A stretch of 64,000 nucleotides of DNA from Thermoflavifilum sp. (GCF_014961315.1 NZ_CP063141.1:682001-746000); one strand, 5' to 3'; numbered from the stretch's first letter, positions 9,505 to 19,546 are shown. Numbers and translations: made by a program. The notes: generated from the sequence alone by a model not told the origin.

Positions 9505-10245
9505 TCAGGCAGAAGTGTGATGTTCGCTTAACCCTAATTTCTCCAGTGCCAGGCGTGCGGCCATCTGACCTGCATCTTTTTTGTTATAGGCTTTACCCGT
9601 ACTGATGATTTTTCCATCCACCACAACCGCTACGGTAAAAACTTTGCGGGCACCTTTCATTTCTTCTTCTACCAGCTCAAACTCCAGTTGATGACCATAT
9701 TTATTGGCCCAACCGTATAATTTGTTTTTGTGGTTGATTTCCGTATGTTCCAGGGCTTCCATATCCATATACGGCGCTATGATAGACTGGTACACAAACT
9801 GGCGGGCTTTATCATATCCCCGATCGAGATAAATGGCCCCCACAAGGGCTTCGAGGGCATTACCAAAAATATGGCTGATTTTCAACAGGCTATTGTATTT
9901 ATCGTAATGCACCAGCTTGCGCAGGCCCATTTTTATGGCAATATCATTTAATTGCTGGCGGTTAACCATCTTGGAACGCATCTCGGTGAGATAACCCTCG
10001 GGGCGACCCGGATATTTATGATACAGGTAATCGCCTACGATAGCACCCAATACGGCATCGCCCAGATATTCGAGTCGTTCGTTGCTTTCGCGGTTGTGTT
10101 CGGTTATGGAACGATGACTGAGGGCTGTTTCATACAGCTTCAGGTGACGGGGGCTGAATCCAAGAATTTGCTTTAATGCCTTTTTCAGTTGCCTATTTTG
10201 ATTCTCGCCCACCCAGCGACTCCATATGCGACGTATTGATGCCAA
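9505..10245 (-). CDS. rnc: Ribonuclease III
   Basis: 246 residues. The RNase III signature NERLEYLGDAVLGAIVGDYLY carries the catalytic Glu/Asp residues, and the second acidic pair lies in GNALEALVGAIYLDRGYDKA. A double-stranded-RNA-binding domain fills the last ~75 residues (NHKNKLYGWANKYG through GQMAARLALEKL). Processes rRNA precursors and structured mRNAs. It lies 11 nt after the fabF stop, in the conserved acpP-fabF-rnc order. Confidence 0.97.
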   Translation of the reverse strand: MASIRRIWSRWVGENQNRQLKKALKQILGFSPRHLKLYETALSHRSITEHNRESNERLEYLGDAVLGAIVGDYLYHKYPGRPEGYLTEMRSKMVNRQQLNDIAIKMGLRKLVHYDKYNSLLKISHIFGNALEALVGAIYLDRGYDKARQFVYQSIIAPYMDMEALEHTEINHKNKLYGWANKYGHQLEFELVEEEMKGARKVFTVAVVVDGKIISTGKAYNKKDAGQMAARLALEKLGLSEHHTSA

Positions 10246-10256
10246 GGTTGGAATCT

Positions 10257-11510
10257 TCAGGGAACAAATTTCTTGAAGATTACGGATGCATTATGCCCAC
10301 CAAATCCGAAGGTATTGCTCAGAGCGGCTCTCACCTGCCTTTGCTGGGCCTTGTTGAATGTGAAATTCAGCCGGGCATCGAGCTGGGGATCATCGGTGAA
10401 ATGATTGATGGTGGGCGGCACCATATCGTGCACCACAGCCAGGATAGATGCGATAGCCTCGATGGCCCCGGCAGCTCCCAGCAGATGGCCGGTCATGGAT
10501 TTGGTGGAACTGATATTGAGCCGATAAGCCGCATCTCCGAATACTTGTTGAATGGCCTTCACTTCAGCCACATCGCCCAGAGGCGTGGAGGTGCCGTGTA
10601 CGTTGATGTAATCAATATCTTCAGGTTGCAGACCGGCATCCTGGAGTGCTTCCCGCATCACATTCACGGCTCCCAGACCTTCGGGATGAGGAGCGGTTAC
10701 ATGATAAGCATCGCCCGTGGCCCCACCCCCGGCAAATTCAGCATAAATATGCGCTCCACGCTGCTGCGCATGGGTCAATTCTTCTAACACCAATCCACCT
10801 GCACCCTCGCCCATCACAAAACCATCCCGGTCTAAATCAAAAGGACGCGAGGCCGTTTTAGGATCGTCGTTGCGTTCGGAAAGGGCCCGCATGGCATTAA
10901 ATCCACCAATGGCCACTTCGTTGATAACACTTTCCGAACCGCCACAAATCATGACTTTGGCTTTGCCCAGCCGAATCAGGTTGAAGGCCTCAATGAGCGC
11001 ATTGGTGGAAGATGCACAGGCTGAAACCACGGCAAAGTTGGGACCCCTGAACCCATGCCTGATGGAAATTTGCCCCGCTGCAATATCCATGATCATCTTG
11101 GGAATGAAAAAAGGACTGAAGCGAGGCGTACCATCACCCAGATAAAATCCCTTGATTTCATCGATGAGGGTAAACAGGCCGCCAATACCCGACGACCAGA
11201 TCACGCCAACCTGATCGGGGTCTATCTGGCTTTCCTTCAGCCGGGCATCTGCTACCGCCTGATCCGCACAGATCACGGCCAGCTGCACAAATGGATCCAT
11301 TTTGCGCAGCTCCTTTTTATCGAGAAACTGCGCTGGATCAAAATTCTTAAGCTGACAGGCAAATTTGGTTCTGAACTTGGAAGTATCAAACGATGTAATG
11401 AAATCCGCACCGGAAACCCCATTGATTAGCCCTGTCCAGTAATCCTGAACAGTATTGCCAATGGGTGTAATGGCACCCAATCCGGTTATGACTACGCGTT
11501 TTAATTCCAT
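10257..11510 (-). CDS. fabF: 3-oxoacyl-[acyl-carrier-protein] synthase II
   Basis: 417 residues, normal for FabF. Condenses malonyl-ACP with acyl-ACP in fatty acid elongation. The Cys-His-His catalytic set is visible: Cys in VVSACASSTNALIEAF, His in NVHGTSTPLGDVAE and His in KSMTGHLLGAAGAIEA. N-terminal KRVVITGLGAITPIGN is the typical start. It follows acpP by 29 nt and precedes rnc by 11 nt, one operon. Confidence 0.98.
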   Translation of the reverse strand: MELKRVVITGLGAITPIGNTVQDYWTGLINGVSGADFITSFDTSKFRTKFACQLKNFDPAQFLDKKELRKMDPFVQLAVICADQAVADARLKESQIDPDQVGVIWSSGIGGLFTLIDEIKGFYLGDGTPRFSPFFIPKMIMDIAAGQISIRHGFRGPNFAVVSACASSTNALIEAFNLIRLGKAKVMICGGSESVINEVAIGGFNAMRALSERNDDPKTASRPFDLDRDGFVMGEGAGGLVLEELTHAQQRGAHIYAEFAGGGATGDAYHVTAPHPEGLGAVNVMREALQDAGLQPEDIDYINVHGTSTPLGDVAEVKAIQQVFGDAAYRLNISSTKSMTGHLLGAAGAIEAIASILAVVHDMVPPTINHFTDDPQLDARLNFTFNKAQQRQVRAALSNTFGFGGHNASVIFKKFVP

Positions 11511-11539
11511 TAATCGTTCTACAAGAAACTTTCAAAAAC

Positions 11540-11776
11540 TTACTTGACGTGTTCTTCCAGATAAGCAATAGCCTGGCCGACAGTAGTGATGGTTTCAGCC
11601 TGTTCATCAGGAATGGAAATATTGAACTCTTTTTCAAACTCCATGATGAGTTCAACGGTGTCCAGTGAATCAGCACCTAAGTCGTTGGTGAAACTGGCCT
11701 CAGGTGTAACCTCTGATTCATCCACACCTAACTTGTCAACAATAATTTTCTTAACTCGAGATGCAATGTCAGACAT
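11540..11776 (-). CDS. acpP: Acyl carrier protein
   Basis: 78 residues, acidic, four-helix ACP. The 4'-phosphopantetheine attachment serine is in [16 protein letters not shown]. First gene of the acpP-fabF-rnc operon, carrying growing acyl chains for FabF. A TAnnTTTG element lies 30 nt upstream. Confidence 0.98.
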   Translation of the reverse strand: MSDIASRVKKIIVDKLGVDESEVTPEASFTNDLGADSLDTVELIMEFEKEFNISIPDEQAETITTVGQAIAYLEEHVK

Positions 11777-11806
11777 AACGGTTAGTGTTTAAGGTTAATT
11801 TGAGTG

Positions 11807-11814
11807 CAAAAATA
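11807..11814 (-). promoter_or_regulatory. Candidate -7 element of acpP
   Basis: Minus strand reads TATTTTTG, an exact TAnnTTTG match. It would give a leader of about 25 nt to the acpP ATG. No clear -33 TTTG is seen at the expected distance. Confidence 0.4.
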
Positions 11815-11997
11815 TAATTTTTGGGAAATCTTTTCCTTTCGGTGAATTTTTTAAGTCAGGCCTCGAAAAAGCCTATTCCTTTTTTATCGTTTGAACTTTT
11901 TCAGGCTTTCATGGAATAAACAGCGATATTGATTGAAAAAAAGCCGTGATTCGCTTAATTTCATGGTAACATATCCCCGTATCTGTAGTGATTTCTC

Positions 11998-12005
11998 TAA
12001 TTTTG
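11998..12005 (+). promoter_or_regulatory. Candidate -7 element of the RND efflux operon
   Basis: TAATTTTG matches TAnnTTTG exactly and lies 51 nt before the adaptor ATG. The intergenic region is shared with divergent acpP. No -33 element is evident. Confidence 0.35.
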
Positions 12006-12056
12006 TTAAGATATCGTTGCAGATGCTTTCTCATCGCTAAATGATTTCCCGGGATT

Positions 12057-13130
12057 ATGAAAAAATTTTCTGTTGTGTCGCTCATTTTTGTGCTGCTGGG
12101 CATGACGGCCATCGGCTGGTTAGTAGCCCATAAGCTGAAAAAAGACAGGGAGCTCAGGCAACAACAATTGCTTGCCCGTCGAGGTTCGGGTGTACTGCAG
12201 GTCGATGTTTTTGTTGTGAAACCACGTGCCATCCAGCAAACCCTCGATGCCAGCGGCACCCTCATGAGCAATGAATGGATTAACCTGCAACCCGAAGTCA
12301 ACGGCCGGATTACGGAACTCAATTTCCGGGAAGATAGCCATGTAAAAAAAGGTACCCTTTTAGTGAAATTATTTGACGGCGACCTACAGGCGCAACTTCA
12401 AAAACTACAGGCCCAGCTTTCGTTGCAACAGCTTACCCTGCAAAGACAGGAAAAACTACTGGCCATCAATGGCATAAGCCAGCAGGATGTGGACAATACC
12501 CGAAACCAGATTGCATCCATCCAGGCCGATATGCAGAATGTAAAAGCTCAAATTCGAAAAACTGAAATCTATGCACCCTTCGACGGCGTCATCGGCTTGC
12601 GCAATGTGAGTCTGGGCGCCATGGTCACACCCGCTACCGTCATCGCTACGCTTCAACAAATCGATCCACTAAAACTCGACTTTACCATTCCGGAAAAATA
12701 CGCTACACTGATCGATACCCATGTGCCCATTAGCTTTCGTACAGCCGGATATGATCAGGATTTTCATGGCTACATTTATGCCATTGAACCGCAGATTGAT
12801 GAAAACACCCGAACCCTTCGTATCCGGTGCCATGTGCCCAACCCTGCACAAAAACTCTTGCCCGGAGCTTATGCTGATGTAAAGCTGGTGTTGAAAAAAA
12901 TTCCACAGGCTTTGATGATTCCCACGCAGGCGATTATCCCCACCACCCGCGATCAACAGGTAGTGGTTTACCGGAACGGCAAAGCCAGCTTTGTAAATGT
13001 GCAAACCGGTATCCGCCAGGAAGATTTTATTCAGGTGACCCATGGACTTGCCCCGGGCGATACCGTATTGATTACCGGCATGATGCAGGCTCGCCCCGGC
13101 GTGCCCCTGCATATTAACCAGGTACGCTAA
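12057..13130 (+). CDS. RND efflux periplasmic adaptor (membrane fusion protein)
   Basis: 357 residues. One N-terminal membrane segment (~8-26) anchors it in the inner membrane. The split lipoyl/barrel-sandwich halves are at ~62-90 (NLQPEVNGRITELNFREDSHVKKGTLLVKL) and ~165-200 (IYAPFDGVIGLRNVSLGAMVTPAT), on either side of a Gln-rich alpha-hairpin coiled coil. Beta-barrel and membrane-proximal domains follow (LLPGAYADVKLVL, AIIPTTRDQQVVVY). It joins the pump encoded 18 nt downstream to the outer-membrane channel. Substrate cannot be predicted; HAE1-type drug or hydrophobe export is usual. Confidence 0.95.
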   Translation: MKKFSVVSLIFVLLGMTAIGWLVAHKLKKDRELRQQQLLARRGSGVLQVDVFVVKPRAIQQTLDASGTLMSNEWINLQPEVNGRITELNFREDSHVKKGTLLVKLFDGDLQAQLQKLQAQLSLQQLTLQRQEKLLAINGISQQDVDNTRNQIASIQADMQNVKAQIRKTEIYAPFDGVIGLRNVSLGAMVTPATVIATLQQIDPLKLDFTIPEKYATLIDTHVPISFRTAGYDQDFHGYIYAIEPQIDENTRTLRIRCHVPNPAQKLLPGAYADVKLVLKKIPQALMIPTQAIIPTTRDQQVVVYRNGKASFVNVQTGIRQEDFIQVTHGLAPGDTVLITGMMQARPGVPLHINQVR

Positions 13131-13148
13131 CTTATTTGTTGTAATGCT

Positions 13149-16100
13149 ATGAGCTTACCATCACTTTCACTGAAACGCCCCGTGCTGGCTATTGTGATGA
13201 ATATCATCATCGTGATATTCGGGGTGATTGCTTTTAAGTTCCTCGGCGTGCGCGACTATCCGGCCATTGATCCTCCAGTCATCAATGTGCGCACCACTTA
13301 CTCGGGTGCCAACGCCGATATCATTGAATCGGAAATTACTGAACCTCTTGAAAAATCAATCAACGGCATTGCCGGCGTGAAGAGCATTTCCTCCACCAGT
13401 GCACAGGGCCTGAGCAATATCACCGTGGAATTCGATTTAGGTGCCGACCTTGAAGCCGCGGCCAACGACGTGCGCGATAAGGTTTCCCAGGCCGTGCGCC
13501 AGCTGCCCCAAGATATCGACGCCCCACCCGTCGTCACCAAGGCCGATGCCAATTCCGACGCCATCATCACCATGACGGTGCAAAGCAATACGAAAAGCCA
13601 GTTAGAAGTTACCGACTACGCAGAAAACGTGTTGATGGAAAAACTACAAACCATCCCCGGTGTGAGCACCATCCAGGTATGGGGTGAAAAAAAATATGCG
13701 ATGCGCCTGTGGATGGATCCCGAAAAAATGGCCGCATACGGCATCACCCCACAGGACGTGGAAAATGCGCTGAACCGGGAAAACGTGGAACTCCCCTCCG
13801 GAAAAATCACCGGCAACGCCACAGAACTTACCGTGCAAACCTCGGGTCGACTGCTCACGGAAAACGATTTTAACAACCTGATCATCAAAAACGTCAACGG
13901 GCAAATCGTTCGTTTTTCCGATATCGGCCGGGCTATGCTGGGACCGGAAAATGAAGAAACCGTATTGAAAGAAAAGGGCATTCCCATGATCGGACTGGCA
14001 CTGGTTCCTCAGCCCGGCTCGAATTATGTGGCTATTGCCGAAGAGTTTTACAAACGTTTTAACCAGATTAAAAAGGATATCCCAAAAGATTTTAAAGTCG
14101 ATATTGCACGCGATACCACCCGCTATATCAAGCAATCCATTTCCGAAGTCGAAGAAACCCTGATCATCGCTTTATTGCTTGTGGTGTTGATTATCTTCAT
14201 TTTTTTCCGGGATTGGCTCATTGCCCTGCGACCCCTGCTCGATATTCCCGTATCGCTGATCGGCGCCTTTTTCATCATGTATATTTTCGGTTTTTCCATC
14301 AATATCCTTTCTCTGCTGGCCATTGTGCTGGCTACCGGATTGGTGGTTGACGACGGGATTGTGGTCACGGAAAATATTTTCAAAAAATTAGAAGCGGGTA
14401 TGCCACGCCTACAGGCCGCCCGGGAAGGATCGGATGAAATCTTCTTTGCCGTGGTGGCTACCTCCATCACACTGGCTTTTGTGTTTCTACCCATCATCTT
14501 CCTGCAGGGACTGGTGGGGCGACTGTTTCGCGAATTCGGCATCGTGGTGGCCGGTGCCGTATTGATTTCAGCGTTTGTATCCCTGACGCTCACGCCGGTA
14601 TTAAATGTTTTGCTTTCACGCAAAACGCTTCGCCGTTCCAGGTTTTACAACCAGACGGAACCCTTTTTCCGGGGAATGGAAAACGGATATAAACAATCGC
14701 TGACACGATTTATGCGGCATCGCTGGCTGGCCATCGTCATTGTCGCTGCCTGCCTGGGCATCTCGGCATGGATCTACAAACACCTGCCCACAGAACTGGC
14801 GCCTCTGGAAGACCGCAGCGAATTTCGCCTCACTGTTACCGCTCCGGAAGGCACTTCCTTCGACTACATGGATCAATACATGAACCGCCTGATCCAGTTT
14901 ATCATCGATTCTGTGCCCGAACACCATATCATCCTCAGTGTAACTTCGCCCGGCTTTGGCGGATCCAGCGGTGCCAATCGTGGATTTATGTATGTAACCT
15001 TAGTACCACCTGCCGATAGAACCCGATCCCAGCAGGACATCGTCAACTACGTAAATGCCCACATGCGCGATTTTAATGAAGGTAGTGCCTATGCCGTCCA
15101 GACACAAACCATTCAGGTGGGCCACCGCGGCGGATTGCCCGTGTCGTTTGTGTTGCAAAACCTGGATTTTGATAAGCTGAAAAAAGTACTGCCCCGTTTC
15201 ATGGATGAAGTGAATCAGGATCCCGTATTTCAGGGCACAGACGTTGATCTGAAATTCAATAAACCCCAGTTAACCATTACCATCGATCGGGCCAAAGCCA
15301 CCAGCATGGGCGTTTCCGTTGCCGATATTTCTCAAACCCTCCAGCTTACACTGGCCAACACCCGCTATGGTTACTTCACGATGAATGGTAAACAATATGC
15401 CATCATTGGTGAATTATCACGTCCCTACCGCGATGACCCCGCCGACCTGAAAAACATTTATGTACGCAATAACCTCGGACAGCCCGTACCGATCGACAAC
15501 CTGGTAAATATTCAGGAAACCACGGCACCTCCACAGATTTACCACTGGAACCGCTATAAATCGGCTACCATCTCGGCCGGCCTGGCACCCGGGAAAACCA
15601 TTGGCGACGGTATCGCCGAGATGCAACGCATTTTTCAGAAGCTGAAACATGAAGGCGTCATCGATGATTCATTCGTCACTTCGCTTTCAGGTTCGTCACG
15701 CGATTTCGCAGAAAGCCAGTCGGGCATTTCCTTTGCCCTGGTGTTTGCCCTGATTCTGATTTACCTGGTGCTGGCCGCTCAATTTGAAAGCTTCATGGAT
15801 CCCATCATCATCATGATCACCGTGCCACTGGCAGCTGCCGGTGCATTGCTATCGCTATGGTTGTTCGACCAAACGCTGAATATCTTTTCACAAATCGGGA
15901 TGATTATGCTTATCGGATTGGTCACCAAAAATGGCATTCTCATCGTGGAATTCGCCAATAAAAAGCGCGAGCAGGGACTATCCAGAACCCAGGCTGCTAT
16001 TGAAGCGGCTACCATGCGGCTGCGGCCAATTTTGATGACCAGCCTCGCCATGTCGCTGGGTGCATTGCCTATTGCCCTTTCTCTCGGAGCCTCGGCTACC

Positions 16101-16286
16101 AGCCGCGTTCCTCTCGGCATTGTAATCGTAGGAGGGGTTATCTTCTCCTTGATTCTCACTTTATTTGTCATTCCCGCAATGTACACCTATCTATCTTCGA
16201 GCCACGGCCTGTATCATGAAGAAGCCGCGCCCCAGCCCATTCGACAGCCCGCTGGTGAAGAAGCTTATGCATGGGATAAAGGTTAA
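13149..16286 (+). CDS. RND efflux pump inner-membrane transporter, AcrB/HAE1 type
   Basis: 1045 residues, full length. Proton-driven export pump with 12 predicted helices and two large periplasmic loops. N-terminus SLPSLSLKRPVLAIVMNIIIVIFG is the first helix. The proton relay Asp pair is in LATGLVVDDGIVVTENIFKKLE of TM4, and the matching TM10-11 region has MIMLIGLVTKNGILIVEFANKKRE. Porter-domain repeats such as PGVSTIQVWGEKKYAMRLWMD are visible. Middle gene of the adaptor-pump-channel operon; the channel starts 19 nt downstream. Confidence 0.97.
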   Translation: MSLPSLSLKRPVLAIVMNIIIVIFGVIAFKFLGVRDYPAIDPPVINVRTTYSGANADIIESEITEPLEKSINGIAGVKSISSTSAQGLSNITVEFDLGADLEAAANDVRDKVSQAVRQLPQDIDAPPVVTKADANSDAIITMTVQSNTKSQLEVTDYAENVLMEKLQTIPGVSTIQVWGEKKYAMRLWMDPEKMAAYGITPQDVENALNRENVELPSGKITGNATELTVQTSGRLLTENDFNNLIIKNVNGQIVRFSDIGRAMLGPENEETVLKEKGIPMIGLALVPQPGSNYVAIAEEFYKRFNQIKKDIPKDFKVDIARDTTRYIKQSISEVEETLIIALLLVVLIIFIFFRDWLIALRPLLDIPVSLIGAFFIMYIFGFSINILSLLAIVLATGLVVDDGIVVTENIFKKLEAGMPRLQAAREGSDEIFFAVVATSITLAFVFLPIIFLQGLVGRLFREFGIVVAGAVLISAFVSLTLTPVLNVLLSRKTLRRSRFYNQTEPFFRGMENGYKQSLTRFMRHRWLAIVIVAACLGISAWIYKHLPTELAPLEDRSEFRLTVTAPEGTSFDYMDQYMNRLIQFIIDSVPEHHIILSVTSPGFGGSSGANRGFMYVTLVPPADRTRSQQDIVNYVNAHMRDFNEGSAYAVQTQTIQVGHRGGLPVSFVLQNLDFDKLKKVLPRFMDEVNQDPVFQGTDVDLKFNKPQLTITIDRAKATSMGVSVADISQTLQLTLANTRYGYFTMNGKQYAIIGELSRPYRDDPADLKNIYVRNNLGQPVPIDNLVNIQETTAPPQIYHWNRYKSATISAGLAPGKTIGDGIAEMQRIFQKLKHEGVIDDSFVTSLSGSSRDFAESQSGISFALVFALILIYLVLAAQFESFMDPIIIMITVPLAAAGALLSLWLFDQTLNIFSQIGMIMLIGLVTKNGILIVEFANKKREQGLSRTQAAIEAATMRLRPILMTSLAMSLGALPIALSLGASATSRVPLGIVIVGGVIFSLILTLFVIPAMYTYLSSSHGLYHEEAAPQPIRQPAGEEAYAWDKG

Positions 16287-16305
16287 CCCAACCACAATAC
16301 GCTTT

Positions 16306-17679
16306 ATGGATACTATTTTGCAGAAGACGATGACCACGATACAATATGCCCGGCAGTTGTATGTGAAACACACCAACCCGATCGGTATCCTGCTATGGAT
16401 GTGCTTTTTCCAGGCTGCATCGGCTCAACCTTTGATGACCATTGATAATGCCATAGCCATCGGTATCAAAAACAATTACAATATTCTGATGGCCAGGAAT
16501 GCGGAAGACATCGCCCGTAATGATTATCGATATGCTTACGGCGCGCTGCTTCCGCAAATCAATCTGAACGCCACACGCAACTGGTCGTCCAATAATGTGA
16601 ATCAATCTTTTTCTGATGGCAGAAAAGTGGATAAAAAAAATGCACGATCGAATGTATGGAATCTGACTGGTAATTTAAACTGGACATTATTCGATGGCCT
16701 GCGCATGTTTGCTGCTGCCGATGAATTGAAGAATATCCGCGACCGGGGCGAATTAGTCGTTAAAAGTGAGGTTATCCAGACCATAGCTTCAATCATGAAT
16801 ACCTATTACCTCATCGTTCAACAAAAACAACAACTGGCAGCCATTGCAGAACAAATGCAAATTTCGGAGGAAAGGGTGCGCATTGCTCAAAATAAATTCA
16901 GTTCCGGATTGGGCTCAAAACTCGATGTATTGCAGGCACAGGTTGATCTGAACGCGCAACGCTCGGCCTACCTGCAACAACAAACGCTGATTGCCAAAAC
17001 CAAAGCTATGCTGAATCAACTGATTGCTTTGCCGCCCGATCAGGAATTTGAAGTGGAAGATTCTATTCCTATCGATACTTCCTTGCAAATGACAGATCTG
17101 AAAACAGAAGCATTGCAACAAAATCCTGATCTGTTGATTGCATCAAAAGACCTGGAACTTGCTAAAAATAATCTGCAGATTACCCGTGCCCAACGTTTCC
17201 CCACGCTTTCTTTCAATACCACTTATAGCTTTAACAAACAAAATGCACAGGCCACCAATCCCTATCAACCCATTTCTAACCGCAATCTGGGGCTTACCTA
17301 TGGCTTATCGGCCAGCATTCCCATTTTCCATGGATTCGATATCAAACGCCAGATTGAAGACGCCCAGCTGAACATGCAATATCAGCAGATCAATCTACAG
17401 AATCAAACCAGCCAGCTCCAGTTGTCCTTGCAAAATGCCTATCAGGATTATCGTTATTATATTCAAGCCATGCAACTGGAGCAAAGCAATGTATCAGTGG
17501 CCGAAGAAAATGTACGCATAGCCTTAGCAGCATTTGAGCAGGGACAAAGTACAACCCTCGATGTGCGCACCGCTCAGCAGGGGCTTGCCGATGCACAGGC
17601 ACGACTGATAACGGCTCGATATAACGCCAAACAGGCCGAAATTACCTTGCTGCAACTCAAAGGTGATTTAATCCAGTAA
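16306..17679 (+). CDS. TolC-family outer-membrane efflux channel
   Basis: 457 residues from the ATG at 16306. The frame is open further upstream inside the pump gene (to 16165), but that extension would overlap 120 nt and place the signal peptide internally, so I reject it. The signal/anchor lies at ~20-40 and ends FFQAASAQ. Two OEP repeats follow with long Gln/Asn-rich helices (for example AIGIKNNYNILMARNAEDIA and EENVRIALAAFEQGQSTTLD) and the typical barrel segments. Trimers form the outer-membrane tunnel for the RND pump encoded just upstream. Confidence 0.92.
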   Translation: MDTILQKTMTTIQYARQLYVKHTNPIGILLWMCFFQAASAQPLMTIDNAIAIGIKNNYNILMARNAEDIARNDYRYAYGALLPQINLNATRNWSSNNVNQSFSDGRKVDKKNARSNVWNLTGNLNWTLFDGLRMFAAADELKNIRDRGELVVKSEVIQTIASIMNTYYLIVQQKQQLAAIAEQMQISEERVRIAQNKFSSGLGSKLDVLQAQVDLNAQRSAYLQQQTLIAKTKAMLNQLIALPPDQEFEVEDSIPIDTSLQMTDLKTEALQQNPDLLIASKDLELAKNNLQITRAQRFPTLSFNTTYSFNKQNAQATNPYQPISNRNLGLTYGLSASIPIFHGFDIKRQIEDAQLNMQYQQINLQNQTSQLQLSLQNAYQDYRYYIQAMQLEQSNVSVAEENVRIALAAFEQGQSTTLDVRTAQQGLADAQARLITARYNAKQAEITLLQLKGDLIQ

Positions 17680-17697
17680 TGCTATGTTTCGTTTCAT

Positions 17698-18168
17698 ATG
17701 GATGCCATTTGTTTTGAGATCATACCGCATGGTTCTGCATCATATCAGGAAATGATCAGGCTTCGTGAAAAAATATTACGTACTCCGCTCGGACTCCAGT
17801 TCTCGGCAGATGAAATCGACGCTGAAAAACATGATTTGCATATAGGTGCTTTTTTGCCACCCGATCATCGGCTTATTGCCTGTTGTGTACTCAGCCCACT
17901 GGATCATCAAACGGTAAGATTACGCCAGATGGCCGTGGATATTTCATTTCAACGACAACATATAGGTACGGCATTATTGAAATATGCTGAATATGTGGCC
18001 TGCTTGAAAGGATTTCATACGATTGTATTGCATGCGCGTGTGTATGCCATGGAATTTTATCAAAAGCATGGATACAGCGTTGAAGGGCCTGTATTTACAG
18101 AAGTTACCCTTCCACATGTGAAAATGAAAAAAGAGATTTCCAATCATTTATTATCCGATCGCACGTAA
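17698..18168 (+). CDS. GNAT family N-acetyltransferase, ElaA-like
   Basis: 156 residues. Acetyl-CoA-dependent acyltransferase fold: MIRLREKILRTPLGLQF at the N-terminus resembles ElaA/YitI-like proteins, the core is RLRQMAVDISFQRQHIGTALLKYAEYVA (pyrophosphate loop Q-R-Q-H-I-G-T-A), and FYQKHGYSVEGP near the C-terminus is the final strand-helix. Substrate unknown. It follows the efflux channel by 18 nt and may be co-transcribed, so a link with resistance or detoxification is possible but unproven. Confidence 0.9.
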   Translation: MDAICFEIIPHGSASYQEMIRLREKILRTPLGLQFSADEIDAEKHDLHIGAFLPPDHRLIACCVLSPLDHQTVRLRQMAVDISFQRQHIGTALLKYAEYVACLKGFHTIVLHARVYAMEFYQKHGYSVEGPVFTEVTLPHVKMKKEISNHLLSDRT

Positions 18169-18205
18169 CGCAGCCATTCATTACCTATCACTAATTATTC
18201 TTGAT

Positions 18206-19546
18206 TCAGAGCAGTTGCAAAGCCCGCAGAATAAAATCATAAACTTCTACTGGATGGATAGATTCGGGCAGATCCATGGCTGTTGCGAAGATAGGCGCAT
18301 GGTTTCGATCGGGCTCCACACAGCCGGAAGCAGCCTTTATGAAATTATTTTGCAAATGATGGTTCGTTACTGCATATGCACCATGCTGTGTTGATGATAC
18401 AAGTTGAGGGCCATAGCATTCAGCATAGGCCATGGCATAATGCTGATACGATGCCGCTTCTTTATTTTGCCAGTAATCATAAGCAAACCATCTGTCAGGC
18501 TCAGCAACCAGAATAAAATCTCCAGCTCTTGGATGCGCAATGCGCCGGTTTCGTTTTTCAACCCTATCCCAGATAGCAGCCACACCATCTATTTCTTTTA
18601 AGCATGACTTGATATCACGTGCTATTTTCCAGTCCTGTACATACACGTGCGCAATTTGATGATCGGCCAGGGCAAATGCTTTCGATTCCATCACATCCAG
18701 AAACTCCTGACCAAATTGGCTAATCACTTCCAGTAAACCTTCTTCTCGAAGTATCTGGTTGATGTAAATGGGATGCTGTACAGGAACATAAACTTCATCC
18801 GAAACCAACAATACCTGCACCCCATTTGCCTCGTAAAGAGAGATTAACTGCATACACAATTGATCAACATTTGCAAATACGTCTTTGAGTTGAATATCAT
18901 CATAACCTTTTACCGGAATTTGATAGGCAAGCTCAGGCAGAGAAATCAGGGTAAGATGGGGTTGCTCATGCATTTCAATCCATTGTGCTGTGCGCATCAT
19001 GTATTCGCTCATCCACCGCACTTCCTCATCTCCGCTCCTGATGCGGGATGGCATAGCTTTATCTTTTTGATAAAGCATATCTTTCAACTCATCCCATTCT
19101 TCAGCAAGACGAGTGAGCAAAGATTTGGGTCTGATATACAGGTGTGGAATCGTTGGCCAGAAAGCCCAGCGATAAGGTTTAAAACCCACCACCACATCAC
19201 ACTGATCCTGAAAATAATGTTGCCATCCAATCAATGCACATCGAAAATCCTGATGCCTTGCTTTCATTCTTTGCCAGATGCCCGGCCTTTGCACGAGCCT
19301 GCCCGAGGGAAACTGCCATTGAATTAAACCCTGATCGGCCTCGTACCAGCCATTGCCAACCACACCATGATCGGTAGGCCAGCTACCGGTAAGAAAGCTT
19401 GCTTGCATGCTGGGCGAAAGCACAGGAAATGAGGCCTGAATAGGTGCACAGGACACAGTTGATAACCAGCTATTTAATCGGGGCGTGAAATTTCTGATGA
19501 GATCAACAGATAGGCCTGAAATGTTGATGACGGCAACGCGCTTCAT
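18206..19546 (-). CDS. Alkaline-phosphatase-superfamily protein (type I phosphodiesterase-like, EboF-like), divergent active site
   Basis: 446 residues. Overall it matches nucleotide pyrophosphatase/phosphodiesterase-type proteins: N-terminal NISGLSVDLIRNFTPRLNSW, FPVLSPSMQASFLTGSWPTDHG and GNGWY around 40-67, then VQVLLVSDEVYVPV at ~243-256 and ADHQIAHVYV. The metal-site residues of the enzyme family are largely changed: the first Asp (usual DG) is Ser10, the nucleophile Thr is Ser44, the Asp of LxxLDY is Ala in LPELAY (203-208), and SDHG is SDEV (249-252). One C-terminal HG remains (TQHGAY). From memory it is closest to the phosphodiesterase-like protein of ebo clusters, but no other ebo genes are here. 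No signal peptide. Catalysis is doubtful. Confidence 0.7.
   Translation of the reverse strand: MKRVAVINISGLSVDLIRNFTPRLNSWLSTVSCAPIQASFPVLSPSMQASFLTGSWPTDHGVVGNGWYEADQGLIQWQFPSGRLVQRPGIWQRMKARHQDFRCALIGWQHYFQDQCDVVVGFKPYRWAFWPTIPHLYIRPKSLLTRLAEEWDELKDMLYQKDKAMPSRIRSGDEEVRWMSEYMMRTAQWIEMHEQPHLTLISLPELAYQIPVKGYDDIQLKDVFANVDQLCMQLISLYEANGVQVLLVSDEVYVPVQHPIYINQILREEGLLEVISQFGQEFLDVMESKAFALADHQIAHVYVQDWKIARDIKSCLKEIDGVAAIWDRVEKRNRRIAHPRAGDFILVAEPDRWFAYDYWQNKEAASYQHYAMAYAECYGPQLVSSTQHGAYAVTNHHLQNNFIKAASGCVEPDRNHAPIFATAMDLPESIHPVEVYDFILRALQLL

Noticed and set aside
16165..16305. N-terminal extension of the TolC-like channel into the pump gene
   Set aside because: It would overlap the pump by about 120 nt and put the signal peptide ~65 residues inside the protein; the ATG at 16306 is better.
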